Assembly: GCA_038363925.1 (NCBI GenBank)
Contig: JAQQWL010000001.1
Coordinates: 1,302,001 to 1,366,000, forward strand
Reading direction: 5' to 3'
From: Apiospora phragmitis
Lineage: Eukaryota > Ascomycota > Sordariomycetes > Amphisphaeriales > Apiosporaceae
Length of the DNA stretch: 64,000 nt
In this document: positions 10,731 through 23,532 of the stretch, piece after piece
Position numbering within the stretch: position 1 is the first letter of the stretch
Layout of the letters: each line of letters starts with the position of its first letter
Notes under the pieces: generated by a model
The model's database searches: none
What the model was told of the DNA's origin: nothing
What the model saw: only the letters and a program-made list of their open reading frames with translations
Program-made: the position numbers and the translations under genes

Positions 10731-13700
10731 ATGGCACCCTCCGCTGTCGACCCGACAGTGCCAGCTCTTGCGGCACTCCTGTGCGTGAAGAGAAGACGTA
10801 TCCTCCGACGCGAATATTCCCTATGAAGGAAACCCGCTTCGAGAAGCCCACACCCGAGCAGCCTGATGGACGGCAGAAGGCTTTGGCTCAGCCGGCTGGC
10901 AGCGCCGCTATAGTCATTGATAATGGTGCGTATACGTACAACTTGGACCGTACCTTTTGAGGAGCACCGGATGCTAACATTGGGGGCAATATTGTAGGCT
11001 CCTCGGCCGTAAGAGCTGGATGGTCGTTCGAGGCGCAACCCAGGTTCAACATTCCCCAATCATGGCTAAATACAGGGATCGAAAGCTGGGAAAGACATAC
11101 TCGTTCGCCGGCAACGATTGCTACGCCGATACGACCGCCCGAGGCCACATAAGGAACGCCTTTGAGCCCGGAACTGGTGTTGTCACCAACTGGGATGTCA
11201 TGGAACATGTTCTGGACTGGACTTTCCTCAAGCTCGGTATGAACGATGCGGAGGGCTCTATAGACACGCCTATCGTCATGACAGAGACTGTCGCGAACCT
11301 GCCATATTCGAGAAAGTGTAAGCGAGAACCCCCTACCATGTCAAAATCTACGGTCGACCCTAACACACGCATACGCAGCTATGAACGAAATCATCTTCGA
11401 GGCATATGGCGCACCTTCCCTGGCAACGGGCGTCGACTCGTTGTTCTCGTATCGACACAACAAGGGCCGCACAGGTCTGGTCGTGTCATCATCATACAGC
11501 GCTACCCACGTGATACCCGTTTACGATTCCAAGGCGATATTGAACCAGGCAATTCGCTTGAACTGGGGCGGGTGGCATGCTGCCGAATACCTCCTGAAAC
11601 TTGTTCGACTCAAATACCCGGCGTTCCCCGGAAAGCTCAATGTCTCCCAGGCCGAGAATATGCTAAAGGACCATGGTTACGTCTCGAAGGCATTTGATGA
11701 TGAGATTCGTTCCTATCTGGACTGGACAGGCTTAGAAGACCGGGATATTGTCACCCAATATCCCTTTACAGAAGAAGTCATCATTCAGAAGAGCGAGGAA
11801 GAATTGGCACGTATAGCAGAGCGGAAGAAAGAAAGTGGCCGACGACTGCAGGAACAAGCTGCCAAGATGCGCCTGGAGAAGTTGATGCGCAAGGAGCAGG
11901 AGCTAGATTACTACAAGAAGCTCCAGGAGAAGATCGCCGACTCCAACAAGAAAGACACCAAGCGGCTGCTCGATGCCGAGGACATGAAGGACGAAGCTGC
12001 GCTAGAGCGAGCCATCAAGGAACTAGAAAAATCAGTCAAAAAGGCTCGTACGAAGGATGTGGGAGGTGACCCTGAAGAAGAACAAGAGGCCCCCAACTTC
12101 GATTTACTGGATGTACCCGACGAGGAATTAGACGAAGCATCTCTGAAGCAGAAGCGACACCAGCGCCTTCTGAAGTCAAATCACGAGGCACGAGCAAGAG
12201 CCAAGGCGGAGAAAGAGGCGGAGAAAGCGCGTATTGCCGAGGATGAGCGTCTTGATAGGGAACGGCGTGAAAACGATCTCGAAGGCTGGCTGGAGGAGAA
12301 ACGCGCCATACGCAACGAGACATTGATGCGTATGAAGGAGCTCGACCGGCTCAAAGCCGACCAGGGCAACCGAAAGTCGTTGGCCTCGCAGATTCGGATG
12401 AAATCCATCGCCAACCTAGCATCAGATGGTCCACGAAGCAAACGCCGGCGCGGGGGAGACGACGACAACTTTGGTGCCAATGACGACGATTGGGGGGTGT
12501 ACCGGCAGATCGCTGTAGGGGAGAATGCCAGCGACGACGAAGAAGGCGAAGAGGATCTCCTGGGGAACCTGAAGACAATTGAAGAGGATCTCCTACGCTA
12601 TGACAAAGGCTTCACGCACGACGACACATACGAGGCTCAATCCGACTGGAGCCGGTCCCTCCTACACGCCTTCTTGCGCGGCCCGCGGCCCTTCGACGCG
12701 GGCGCTCAATCCGAAATCAATCAGATCCATCTCAACGTGGAGCGCATACGCGTTCCCGAAATTGTATTTCAGCCCTCGATTGCTGGAGTGGACCAAGCTG
12801 GTCTTGTCGAGATGTGCAGTGACATCCTCACCCAACGACTGGTGGGCATCCCCACGATCAACCGAGATGACTTCCTGCGTGACATATTCTTGACCGGTGG
12901 CAACACTCTATTCGACAATTTCGATGACCGCCTACGCCAGGGTCTCACAGCTCTGCTGCCTGTGGGCAGTCCTCTCAAGTTGCGCCGAGCAGACAATGCC
13001 GTTCTGGATGCATGGAAGGGTGCCGCAGGTTGGGTGGGATCCTCCGGATACAAAGCCGCCGCGGTGACCAGGGCAGAGTGGCTCGAGAAGGGAGGCGATT
13101 ACATAAAGGTATGTCAGCAATTCCCCCTGCCCCTCTCCGTTTCCCCTAATCATTTTGAATTGGCAAACGGGCCACAGAACCTCCTGCTTTCCCCATGTCG
13201 TGACCAACAATTCCTCTCCTTCTACCCCGAAACCTTCCCCATAACCCCGTCTTTCCCCCTCCCCCGTAATTGTTGTGCGCACTTTCGGGCCATAGCGCGG
13301 CTCCGACCATTTTCCCTATGTAGTCAAGCCTGGTCAGCCAAAGAAACCTTGCCTCGTTCGGCACCAGCCCCATTCCTCCCCCGCGCGGGCGTTCGAACAG
13401 GGCAGGGGACGACTTCAAAGACGAATTACTGTTCGCTGAGTTTACGGCGACTTACGGTGCACACCGAGGCGGCACAGCGCCAAGTATGGATGTGTGGGGT
13501 TTTTCCCTTGGTCCGCTTGCACTGCGGTGCCCCATCCCTTTGGTCATGTCATCGTGTCTCCCGCCTACTCTCAAGCGAGAACGAGTGCAGAATGATTTGC
13601 AAAAACACCAAACCAACCAACCAACCACCTTCGTTACTTGCGGAGTTGTCCTTTGCATTCTTGTTACTCCCACACCACACCGCCCTCTCCCACCACCCCC

Positions 13701-14224
13701 TTTGCTAAGTCCACATCAACCAATGGGTCGCCCCGATCTCGATATGCCCAACGTGGCGTGCCGCTTGGTGCTGACATAAGCTGCGAGAAATTCGGGGAGC
13801 GATCTTGCGGGTGGGCTTGGCATAACTCCTGACAACGCTACGCCGCTTTCTTCATATGCCATTGGTCGTTTCCTGCACCCTTGATGAGTCAGGTTGACTG
13901 GGGGTGTGTGGCTTGTACTTTGCGGAGTGGGAGTTGGAGTTAGCTGCGACGAGCAGCAAGACTATTGCCTGCCTATTGTGGTTATTCTGGCTTTTGCTTT
14001 TATCGCACTTATTTTCCTTCCTTTTTTGGCTGCTTTCTTTCTTGCTTCTTTACCTCCCCTGCCTTTGCCAGATCACTCGCACCCACTCACACTACTCACT
14101 GACTGGCCGCTGCTTAACACGACACACCCGTGCCACACTTACCAGAGCAGCATGCTTGCTAGGTGAATAACACCGAACTAACTTTATCGCATAGGAGCAC
14201 GAATTGGGCAACTCATACCCTTGA
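10731..14224 (+). CDS. ARP5: Actin-related protein 5 (INO80 complex), two frameshifts
   Basis: Arp5 is the actin-fold INO80 subunit that pairs with Ies6. Exons: 10731-10925, 10998-11317, 11379-13108 and 14195-14224. Exon 1 starts MAPSAVDP and ends QPAGSAAIVIDN. Exon 2 opens GSSAVRAGWSFEAQPRFN. Exon 3 carries the actin fold plus a long charged, helical insertion typical of Arp5 (about codons 150-400 of this exon). It ends KGGDYIK, and the last exon supplies EHELGNSYP, matching the conserved Arp5 terminus. Two frame breaks are needed, each equal to one missing base. One is at about 10760-10778, between the MAPSAVDP frame and the PVREEKTYPP frame. The other is in the C run at 11053-11056 before IMAKYRDRKLGK. 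If real they would kill the gene; sequence error is likelier. The last intron (13109-14194) is 1,086 nt, unusually long. Confidence 0.93.
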
Positions 14225-14884
14225 GCTTGACGGCATGGGGCATAGGCCACAAGGCTTGCAACAGTACCGCGCGATAGATACGGGAAGAGGCGCAAATTGT
14301 AACTGATTCTCCCTCATTCACTTCATATGGCACGGAAACAGGGCGGAACCTTGGCGCCCTGACGAATCAAGTTGGAAGCAATGAAGAACCCGGCTCATGT
14401 GCTGTCTGCTTCCAGATTTGCTTGTAGAAGATACCATAACAGGATAATCAAATATCATTCACATTGTAGACAAGCTTCAGGATTGGCTGTTTTCAGATTG
14501 TCGCGATTTTTCCATCGAAAACCGGATCTGGTGGCCAGATGGTACATACATATATCCTCTCAATATCTTACTTTTTCTTGACCACAAGTCTATTTCAGAA
14601 GGTCGAATCTGAAGTGCATTAGCTAATACACCAGTGAGTACGACCACTGCGTAAGAATGCGACACAGCAATGCCACTCGGGCTGTTTGCCCGCCCCCCGT
14701 AATGCCAGACACCACTTCTTGGCCCGAAACCGATCAAGCCCGAACGCCACAGTGTGATCAGCATCCCACGATGCTGCCTTAAACGCCCCCTTGTGAAAAT
14801 GAACGCAGAATCAGACAGGAAACCCATACATCTTTACCCCTAGTTTCCCCTCTATACGCCCCTTCCGCATCACCAATAGACACC
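14225..14884. other. Convergent spacer ARP5/bZIP
   Basis: 660 bp between two gene ends pointing at each other. No gene-like ORF; presumably the two 3' untranslated regions. Confidence 0.55.
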
Positions 14885-16887
14885 CTATGCTCTCAAAGAT
14901 GACGGAGGGGGTAAGGCCGTGTCTCGTTGCAGTTGCCGCCGAATCTCATCGTCGCTCCTCTCCTCGCTCGTCTCCGGCTTCACTCGGTTGTAAAGACCAT
15001 CAACAGACATGTCCCTCGGCGGCTCTCTCGCATTGATTCCAGCATGTACCGCAGCAGCAACGTCGGCGAGAGAGCCCGCGGAGCTGGCAGCTTGCGCAGG
15101 CTCTAGCACATTGGCAGGAGGATGAGGGTGGGCAACGGTTCGCGGAGCATTGGGTCTAGGAGGGTGCAAGGCCAAGCCAGGAGGGGGTTGCGGGAGTTCG
15201 ATCTGGTTGTCCATCAATCGGGACTGTAGTTGTATGACGTATTCGCGCAACACGTAGTTCTCGTTCTGGACCGCTTTATAGGTGTCTTCCATTGTGCGGA
15301 ATTCCCGTACCTCCTGCTCAAGCTTTTTTATGTGGTGCTCCTTCCTTTGCCTGAATGCTCTCTGTTGTCTGGATCAGCGTTGACTATGCTTAAGCCAATG
15401 TAGCACTAAACATCACATACCTGGGCGGCCCTGTTCTGCGCAGCGCGTTTCGACTGGCTGAGCTCCCGCTTAGCCTTTCGACCATCCGTAATAGAGTCAT
15501 CCCCGTCGTTGTCATGGTCGTGGTCATGGTCATGATCCAGAAGCCCATGCACTGCCATAGCAGATGAGGCAGAAGGAATTGCGCCGGGATGAGTGGACGC
15601 TGCGGCAAGGCCAGAAGGCATTATCTCCGTGGAGTTCGCAGCACCACCAGCTGCTCTCAACTGAGGATGAATCTGCGGTTGCGGAGGTACACCAGGCTGA
15701 GGGACCCTGGTCTCCTTGGGGCCTGAGTCGGCCTGGTTGAGAAGACTTGTTGCTTGGTGTGCGAGTTTAGCTCGCAAGTCCGGGTCTTCTGAAGGACGAG
15801 TCAGTGACACACAACCCAGATAATGCTGCTGGAATCGTGAAAGAGTATACGCAGTGAGAAATGCGAGGTTGAGGCAGGTAGCGACAGGACTAGGATCGAG
15901 AGCTAGTAATAGAACTTGGGGAAGCTATGGAGTGGACCGAGGCGAAATATGTATGACTTGAAAAGACCGGTAGGCAAGGGTGGTAAGGGGAGGAGGTATT
16001 TGGTAATAGAGACGGGCAAGCAAGAGGACATGGGAGGGGGGTGTACATGTACATAGGGTAATACAAGGCCGGAGACGTCGAAAGGCTGAGGTTGTGCGTA
16101 TATATGCATGTATGAGTGTGATTACATATTCATGTGTGGAGGGAAGATGGGTAGTGACAGGGGAGGGGGTGGATGGATGGTCAGCAAACGATAGGGGGAG
16201 GGGGGCCGGTATAGAAAGGATCGAGAGGACCCATGCAGCAAGAGTAATCCGGATCGTGGGTAGGCTTCACGAAATCCGGTACTTTTCCATGATGTGTAAT
16301 CGGCAACAAGACGCATTCCCCATCATATCTGGGGAGGACACAAGAGCATGGTAGAAAAAAGAAAGAAAAAAACATGTTCGTACTCACCAGTGAAGCTTGT
16401 ACTGTCCTATTGTCCGATTCTGAGTCAGCATCTAGTTGATACAGTTCGATGATTATGGTGATGGTAGTGACGGACAGACACACTACATGTTCTACCGTTT
16501 GGCTGAAATGGAGATTGTGAAGACGCAAATGCCATGGGAATAGATGCACTCATGACAAAGACCAGGGTGTTGATTTGCTGGATAACTCGGGGAGGAAGGG
16601 AAGGGAGAAAATAGAAGCCAGTGATGCACCTTTCGTGTATTCGTATGCTGACATCCATGCATAGTAAAACACGGCGGGGGTTTCAGTAGAGCTTGGTGGC
16701 TAGCCACCGGACAGCAATGGGAAGAGAGATCGGTGGTAGGTACGGTATGGGAAGCTATGAGATTGGACTGGGAGAGGGCGGATGATTACGAGATGACGAT
16801 TTGCTCCAAACTTACCTTTGAGGCGCCTGTAGGAGGAGCAGGAGCAGGTGCGGCAGCCGTAGCCGCAGTAGCTGTGTACTCCATCAT
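14885..16887 (-). CDS. bZIP transcription factor, KapC-like (Yap/AP-1 type)
   Basis: Nuclear DNA-binding regulator. Exons: 16816-16887, 16388-16406, 15421-15788 and 14885-15361; 311 residues. It begins MMEYTATAATAAAPAPAPPT. The basic region reads KRELSQSKRAAQNRAAQRAF then RQRKEHHIKKLEQEVREF, that is N-x3-Q-x2-Q-R-x-F-R as in fungal Yap-type bZIPs, followed by a leucine-zipper-like helix (YVIQLQSRL). Family KapC proteins share the SKRAAQNRAAQRAFRQRKE core and the LREYxxxLQSRL helix. An acidic His/Asp repeat (HDHDHDHDND) lies just before the basic region, and the tail is Pro-rich. The 19-nt exon (STSFT) is needed to keep frame; it is inferred and could be wrong. Introns of 409 and 599 nt are long. 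The 5 kb upstream contains no gene. Confidence 0.85.
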
Positions 16888-19800
16888 GCGAAGAACGAGC
16901 TCAACAAAGAACGAGGATGGGAGAAAAGGAAGAACCGGGTGCGGTTATGACGACGGAGTGAAGCTCGACAAAAAAAGGAAGATCCGATGATGGACGCTGC
17001 AGCTTGTATGGCCCGGAGGATCGACAAGACTAGATCTGGATGGCTCTTCTGTTGTTCCTGGAAATGCCGCCGCCAGCCCGCCGCAGACAAGGAAGTACCG
17101 GGGTGTACTTTTTTGGGTTGGTTTGGTCTTTACGAATCAAGCAGATAGATACTTGGATGACATAAGTATCAGGGAATAGATAGATTGGGCTGTCAGTCCG
17201 GAGTCTGGGTCCTTGGCTGGGGCCGAATCGTTGATTGCGGAAATGGCGACCTGTACTTGTTGCTGACTGTATTGTACGATGGATAGCAGTGGTAGTGTTG
17301 AAGTACAGGTCGGTGGTGGTCGGGCAAAGTGGAAAAGAGATCCCTGGGGCTTCTCAGAGTTGGTTCGGATTGGACATGCAAGTATTAAGGAAAATTTGAT
17401 GGGGCTCGGATGGACTGCTGCTGAACAACAAGTAGTCGGTTGGCTGGGCTGGCTCTCTTCTTGATAGGTGGTGGCCCTTAGAGAATAAACTTTCAATGGT
17501 TGGTTGAAGGTGGTAAAAGAAAGAGCCGGGGTTTTGGGTGCTGACAAGTAAGTTACAAACGCCAGAACCAATGGCAGGTGTCGATTGTCCGAGGGTCACG
17601 AGAGACAGCTGCGCGGGAGGGAGAGAGAGAGAGAGAAATACCCTGTACTACTTGGGATGTACATACACAAAAATAATAAGACACAACCGAAGCAGCGAGC
17701 AATGGAAGGGAAACGAAGCGCGACGGCGGAGACACAAAGCGAGCGAGGGAGTAATAGCAGGTAAGTAAAAGTGAGGGTGATCGGAGACGGTCGTCTTGTG
17801 CCCCACGAGCCCCAGAGTCAAACCAAGCGCCGGACTTTTTTTGCTGTTGGTTTCGTAATCCGGAACCAAGTGACGAATTATTCAGCCAGCCAGCTCCGCC
17901 GTAACAAAATCGAAGAAAAGAAAAGAGACAGAAAAAACCAAGCAACCGAAAAAAAGAAAGAAACCCCCAACCTACTACTACTCGGTCATTCGTTCATGAT
18001 CTCAGTTATGCCATTGCATACCTACCTACTGTATGAACATTTGACCTCAACCACTGATCGCGGCATCTGTTTTCTGTCTCTTGAGCCCCTAGCATGTCCA
18101 ACATGTCATGTCATGTCGCTCGCTCCTGTTGAGCATCTGTGAAAAATGGGCCAACTGCAAACCGACCGGCTACTTGGGTACATGTACTACGCCCGGGAGG
18201 GTCAACACTGGGAGGTGAGGCTGGGTTGCAACAAGGTGCCAAGGTGCCTTTCTAGAAGGAGGAACAAGATTTACCGCGGGTAACGGGCCGGTTTGCTGAC
18301 CATGGTCGATGGGTGCTTTTTTTGCACTTGTTCGCCCCGAGCATGGTTTTTCTAGAAGAGATGGGACCGAAACCCTCTGCGCTTTTTCCACTCCCCAGCA
18401 ACCTGCTTCCTGGGTTCGTCGTCTGCCTCAGGGTTTGACTCTTGACACGGAGCACGGAGTATCCCTTTCACGCCATACACAACGACATATGCACGAAATC
18501 TGTACGAATAAGTACGTGCAGCTCCTCAACACTACTACAACTAACATCATCTCGACTCGAGTGGTCTGGTTGCGTATGTAGGAGAGCTACATGCACACAC
18601 CTAAGGCCTATATGTACGAATGTGTTACTTGCTTCGGTCGTCAGCACTGAGCAGAGGAGGAGAAGGAATGGGAATATATGGGGTGATCACGTAATTCGCG
18701 CTCCCTGGCGAGCTAGAAGATAGTTGACGACGCGCTCGGCTGTGTAAATATGAGACTTGGATAGTGGGTTTGTCAGCAATTTCTTACTTGGTGTCAAGTG
18801 TTACTGTACTTTAAATCCGGACCGAGAGGTAAAGTCGTTTGTGCAGATGGAGAAGTACCCAACGGGTACTTTGAATTCCCGAAACTTTGCTAACTACAAT
18901 TGGCTGATATAGTGGCAGGGCTAATAGGCTATTCCCTCCACCCGAACTCGGATCGTATGGGCTTCGAAAAGTGCAGCAGGAAACCGTATACTCATACATT
19001 TCGACTTGGCTCGAAGTGAATCTCGGTCGGTGCATGTAAGGCTATAAGCTTACCTCCCCGGGGGGCCTTGTCTTGAGGTTTGTTGAGCTGAGATCACTGG
19101 TTCTTTGTTATGCTTTCGGGTAGTTGTGCTATCTACAGATTTACAGTACTTATTTATCGGCATATGTACCCCCCAGCGCCTCTTTCCCAGGGTGGTACGA
19201 TAGGAATACCTGCCCAGAGTCGATGAGGTGTTATGAGGTAAGCTCACCAGAGCCGCCTCATTCCATCGACGGTGCTTCTTCTGAAACTTGTTCCCAGTTT
19301 ATTCTGGTCCCCAACTCCCCACGAGTTACATAAGGAAACTCTAAACCCTTGATTCGACAGCATCGGAGATGGGGGGTTTTCTCTGTTTGGTCTTTTCAGT
19401 GAAGACAAAGTTCGCGAGAAGATTACGCAACGACGACAGTGACGGCAGAAGGAAGCGCGCAGCACCGGTATGGCATGGCAGGGTATGTACGTACTCCGTG
19501 CCCCGATCCCTCTCTTCGTCCTCCTCGCATCCATCTTGCAGGCCTCGCAGGTGATTGATTTCGGAATTGTTTCCTTAATCGTAGGTATTACTAATTTCCT
19601 AGTTTCTCGTCTAGCCTGGGCTGGGCTGGGCCAATGGGACAATAACGCACACATCCCACACCATCCCTTTGCATTGTCAGCCCGCTGCGCTAGATACACT
19701 GCCTATAAACCAACGCACATAGCGCGCCGTGCTGTAAACAGCGTTGCCGAGGACATAAACGCCGTATTCGTTCTGCTTTATTAGTCAGCGCACTATGGAT

Positions 19801-21908
19801 CGGTCCTCAGCATTCATCCCTTCCGCGCAATAGCTGATATGTACAAGCCTTGGAGCTTCTGTCTGAAGTCCCGGGCGTTAGAAACGGAGAGAGGGGAGAA
19901 GAAATGAAGGGAGAAAAACAGAGTGCAATGCGCCACTCAAGTGCATAGTGGTGACTCCGGAGCGTACAGCAGATTTTGCTGCTACAAATACGTGCCAGCG
20001 CGATGCAGCAGCAGCAGCAGGGGCGGTCCAACTCCGAATTCACGTCGAAATTGCACGAGACATTCCCGAGCTGTGGGTGTGTGTGGATGCATCTCGGAAC
20101 CGTGTTCCTATTAGCACAGTCTCCAGTCGCAGAGGTGAGTGAATGGGTGACGTCGGGGACCGCTGACAAAGTAGGTTCCCACCCACACTCACCAATCTCT
20201 TGTGCTACACTCGTCAGCTTCAAAGTACACATCGGCATGGCTTGCATACGAATGTGGCATTTTCCTACGGGAGAGCGGATTGGCTGCATCGCACGATGAA
20301 CCAATCAACCCGTCCCGCCGTCCTGATCCCTGCTGCTTTGGTCATCAATCACACCACACGTGATTCGAGAGCTTGAGATATGAACCCAGTCTCTTGGCAC
20401 ACGATGCCGTGCCGGACTTTCCAGCTGCAAGGAGAGTCCGGACCCCTTGGGATTTGGAAGGTGCTACTCGACAACACACCCGAATCTAGTTACTCGTCCG
20501 TCGATTCTCTCTCGTCAGTCTACCTAATATTACTCTACACTTATTTTACAGGTATGAGCATCCTCCTAGATGATGAGGCTGCTTAATGCTTGCAGACCGT
20601 TTCAGCACACTGGCGGTTGGTTATGTAGTTAGAAGCAGGACTTACATAATAATCCTCGTACCCACTGGGTGTTTACAGGAGCCAGTTTACTGGTAGATGC
20701 ACGCTCATCAGCGACAACCGAGACCGATCAGGTCATCCATGCCTTAACTCTTGCTATTAGTAATCTTACCACCAAACCTCCCACTCCCGAAACCCACCCA
20801 CCATCCTGCCGAGTCACAGAACGAGGCGAGCAGGATAGATTACTCTCTTGTGAGACCATGAAGCGTGTTGCACGGGTATGTGATAGGAGCCTAGCGCACA
20901 ATATCGGCCGAGAGATCCCTTGCCCTTGAACAGGAGAGAAAAGATCCCATCTCCTCTGAGTTTTCCCAGGGCGAACGAGCCCACAGCCAGCCAGCACGCA
21001 CGCACGCACGATACATCACAAACCCACAATCCACTTGCGGCACATAGTTCTGCCTACACTGGGGTCCCAGCCCAGTTATTAGACGAGAGGGGCCGCACAG
21101 TACGGCTTGCTTGCAGATCAACCGGAAGAATCACGTGTGCCCATTAGGAAAGCCAATATCCCGAAGGAAGCCTCGGTCTCGTCCTTGCCGTTATGAAAAG
21201 TACTTGCTGTGTTTGCTGTTTAGGGAAACTCGTGTCGTGTCGTGAGGCGCTGCTGATGCAACGTCTTAAAGCCAGCCATATGACGGCTAGGTTAAGAGCC
21301 AGGTTGCGATCACTCATCAGTACTGCGCTCATCACTCATGCCCAAAGGTGACCAGCCTATGAGTAATATATGAGAAAGCAACTCTATACAGAACTGCGTA
21401 ACAGCCACCAAAAAAAACCTCTCGGAGCCAAGTGGCTTCAGGAGTCGCACAAGTAGATGATCAAGACACACTTCCGCCGATAAGAGAAACATTACCGTTT
21501 CGAGAAGGGATCCGCACTGGCCGCGGGGATACGCAATCTTCCAGTTGCTCGTCGCTCTCGCTTGCGTGTGGACAATTAGGTTGCACCATCCCGTCTCGGC
21601 CATAAGACGCAGCAGAACGCGAGTCCGGAGGGAAGATGGGACCATCTGGCTTATGTAACCACACCGTATGTACATTACATACTCGAAGTAGAAGCTGGCC
21701 AGCAGTTGGGATTGCCGACGTGGTAGTTTATATTGTAGCACATCTCGAACGTGCATTACTGCTTACTATGCATGAGCGTAGGACAAGGGTGATTAAACGG
21801 AGGACGGTTGAGAGACTTGTGGAACCCCTACCCAACCCCCCTTCTCTCCTCTCCTCGCCTCTCTGCTCCCGATACTGCGCAGTGTTATTGCATACATACA
21901 CGCCATAT
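16888..21908. other. Five-kilobase gene-free region upstream of the bZIP gene
   Basis: No domain-bearing ORF on either strand. It contains simple sequence such as a GA run at about 17619-17637 and (GCA)5 at 20005-20020. It may be extended promoter or leader of the bZIP gene, a non-coding RNA locus, or degraded sequence; nothing visible decides this. Confidence 0.5.
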
Positions 21909-23532
21909 TTACGCTGGCGACTTATACGGTTTCCCACCCTTCCAAACGTGTGTAACGTTGTTCGGGTCTGTGAGGAAAGCGAGGTCATCCAGTGGATTCC
22001 CTGCCACGCCTATCAGATCTGCATCATATCCAGCTTTCAACTGACCGCTCTTGGGCGCCAGTCTGCCCAGGACCTCCGGAGCGTTGGCAGTCATGGCTGC
22101 AATTGCCTCTAGCGGGGTCATTCCCGCCTCGACTGCATATGTAAGTTCCATAGCGTTCTTGCCGTGGGCGACACGGTGCTTTGGGTTGCTGTTCCAGGTG
22201 TCTGTGCCGAGAGCTATCTTGACGCCTTGCTGTATGGCCAGATCGTAATTCTTCCTGGTTAAGGGAACAATCTTCTTGATTTTCTTGACAATCTGCTCGG
22301 GGAACCCACTGGGGTCAAGCAGTAAGCTCTCTTGGATGTGTCGGGTTGCAACGAGGGTTGCCCTCTTCTCTTTCACTGCAAAGCCAAGGGTCAGCATTAG
22401 TTCAACGAGATGCCTATTGATCAAAATAAGATGAAAAAAAAACAAAAAGGTACAGGGACATGCAATAGACGCCAGATGGAACCTTGGCCGGGACTCCTTC
22501 GGAGGATATGGGATGTGATCACGCCGGCTCTGCTTCCGGAGACTGGGGAACAGAAACGCAAACTCCACCACGTACTAAGTGCCGCAACCTCCTCGTCCAA
22601 GTAACACCCGTGTTCGATGCTCTTGATACCGGCTCTGAGCGCTGCCATAATCCCGGCTTTCCCGATGGCATGGGCAGCAACGGCACGGCCTGAGCGCTCC
22701 GTCTCGTCGACGATGGCCTTGAGCTCATCATCCGAGAACTGGCGGTCCTCAGGGTCGTCATCAAGACTAAGCACGCCTCCCGAGGAGCAGACCTTGATAC
22801 ACCGCGCTCCTCTGCGTACCGTAGTGCGCACGGCCTTGACGCACTCGTCTACGCCGTCGCACAGGTAGGAAGCGCCTCCTGCCTCGCCGAACTGCTTGAC
22901 CGCGCAGAGGGGCAACTCGTGATCATCGCCGTGGCCGCCTGTGATTGACAGGGCCGCCAATGATGAATACACATTGGGGCCGACCAGATATCCGTCTCGG
23001 ATGCCCGGCCACAAATATCCTGCATACTTTGTTTTTGATATGGTGTCAGTTTCTCCACCCACTTGTACCAAATTGTAGGTGGGTTAGGTATGGAAAGAGG
23101 AAATGTGCCACCCACCCCCATCAACTCCCGAACAGAGGTGAATCCTGCATCAAGGGTGCGACGTAGATCGGCCACCGTGACAGCGCCGGCCAAGGTCGGT
23201 GCGCCTGGTAAGAACGAGCTGCTAGCATTTAAAGTACTGAAAGCTAGGCCATGCCCCCCAAAATGGACGTGGCAATCCCATAGCCCTGGCATCAGTACTT
23301 TGACGTGGTGGAACTTGACGGCATCGTACTTGGCCGGGCGGTTGGAGAACTCTCCCACCCACTCGATCGTGGCGTCGTCGACCACCACAGCGCCATTCTT
23401 GATAGGCTGCCCACGACCTGGGATCAAGAGGTCGCTCCTGATGCCGAAGCAAGTGGTGGCGCTAGTAGTCCCGGAATGCTCCTCTACGCCATTGACGCAA
23501 TCTGTCGGTGCCGTATAGTGAGGCACACGCAT
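21909..23532 (-). CDS. Metal-dependent amidohydrolase
   Basis: Amidohydrolase-superfamily enzyme (imidazolonepropionase/prolidase-like branch), about 440 residues. Exons: about 23116-23532, 22576-23019 and 21909-22375. Visible ligands in order: the HxH site in LMPGLWDCHVHFGGHG; a candidate carboxylated Lys in RCIKVCSSGGV; His in AVAAHAIGKAG; His in SIEHGCYLDEE; and the catalytic Asp in VKIALGTDTW. This set matches the binuclear amidohydrolase fold. The fold ends with LKAGYDADLIGVAGNPLDD, the small beta-sandwich strand typical of the family. No signal peptide, so probably cytosolic. The first donor is odd: a consensus GTGGGT there gives the wrong phase unless the adjacent C run (23115-23119) is one base short. 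Substrate cannot be told from sequence. Confidence 0.85.

Noticed and set aside
13109..13708. Continuation of the ARP5 exon 3 frame for about 200 codons
   Set aside because: The peptide has no similarity to Arp5, whereas a downstream exon at 14195 gives the conserved EHxLGN terminus. I treat it as intron.
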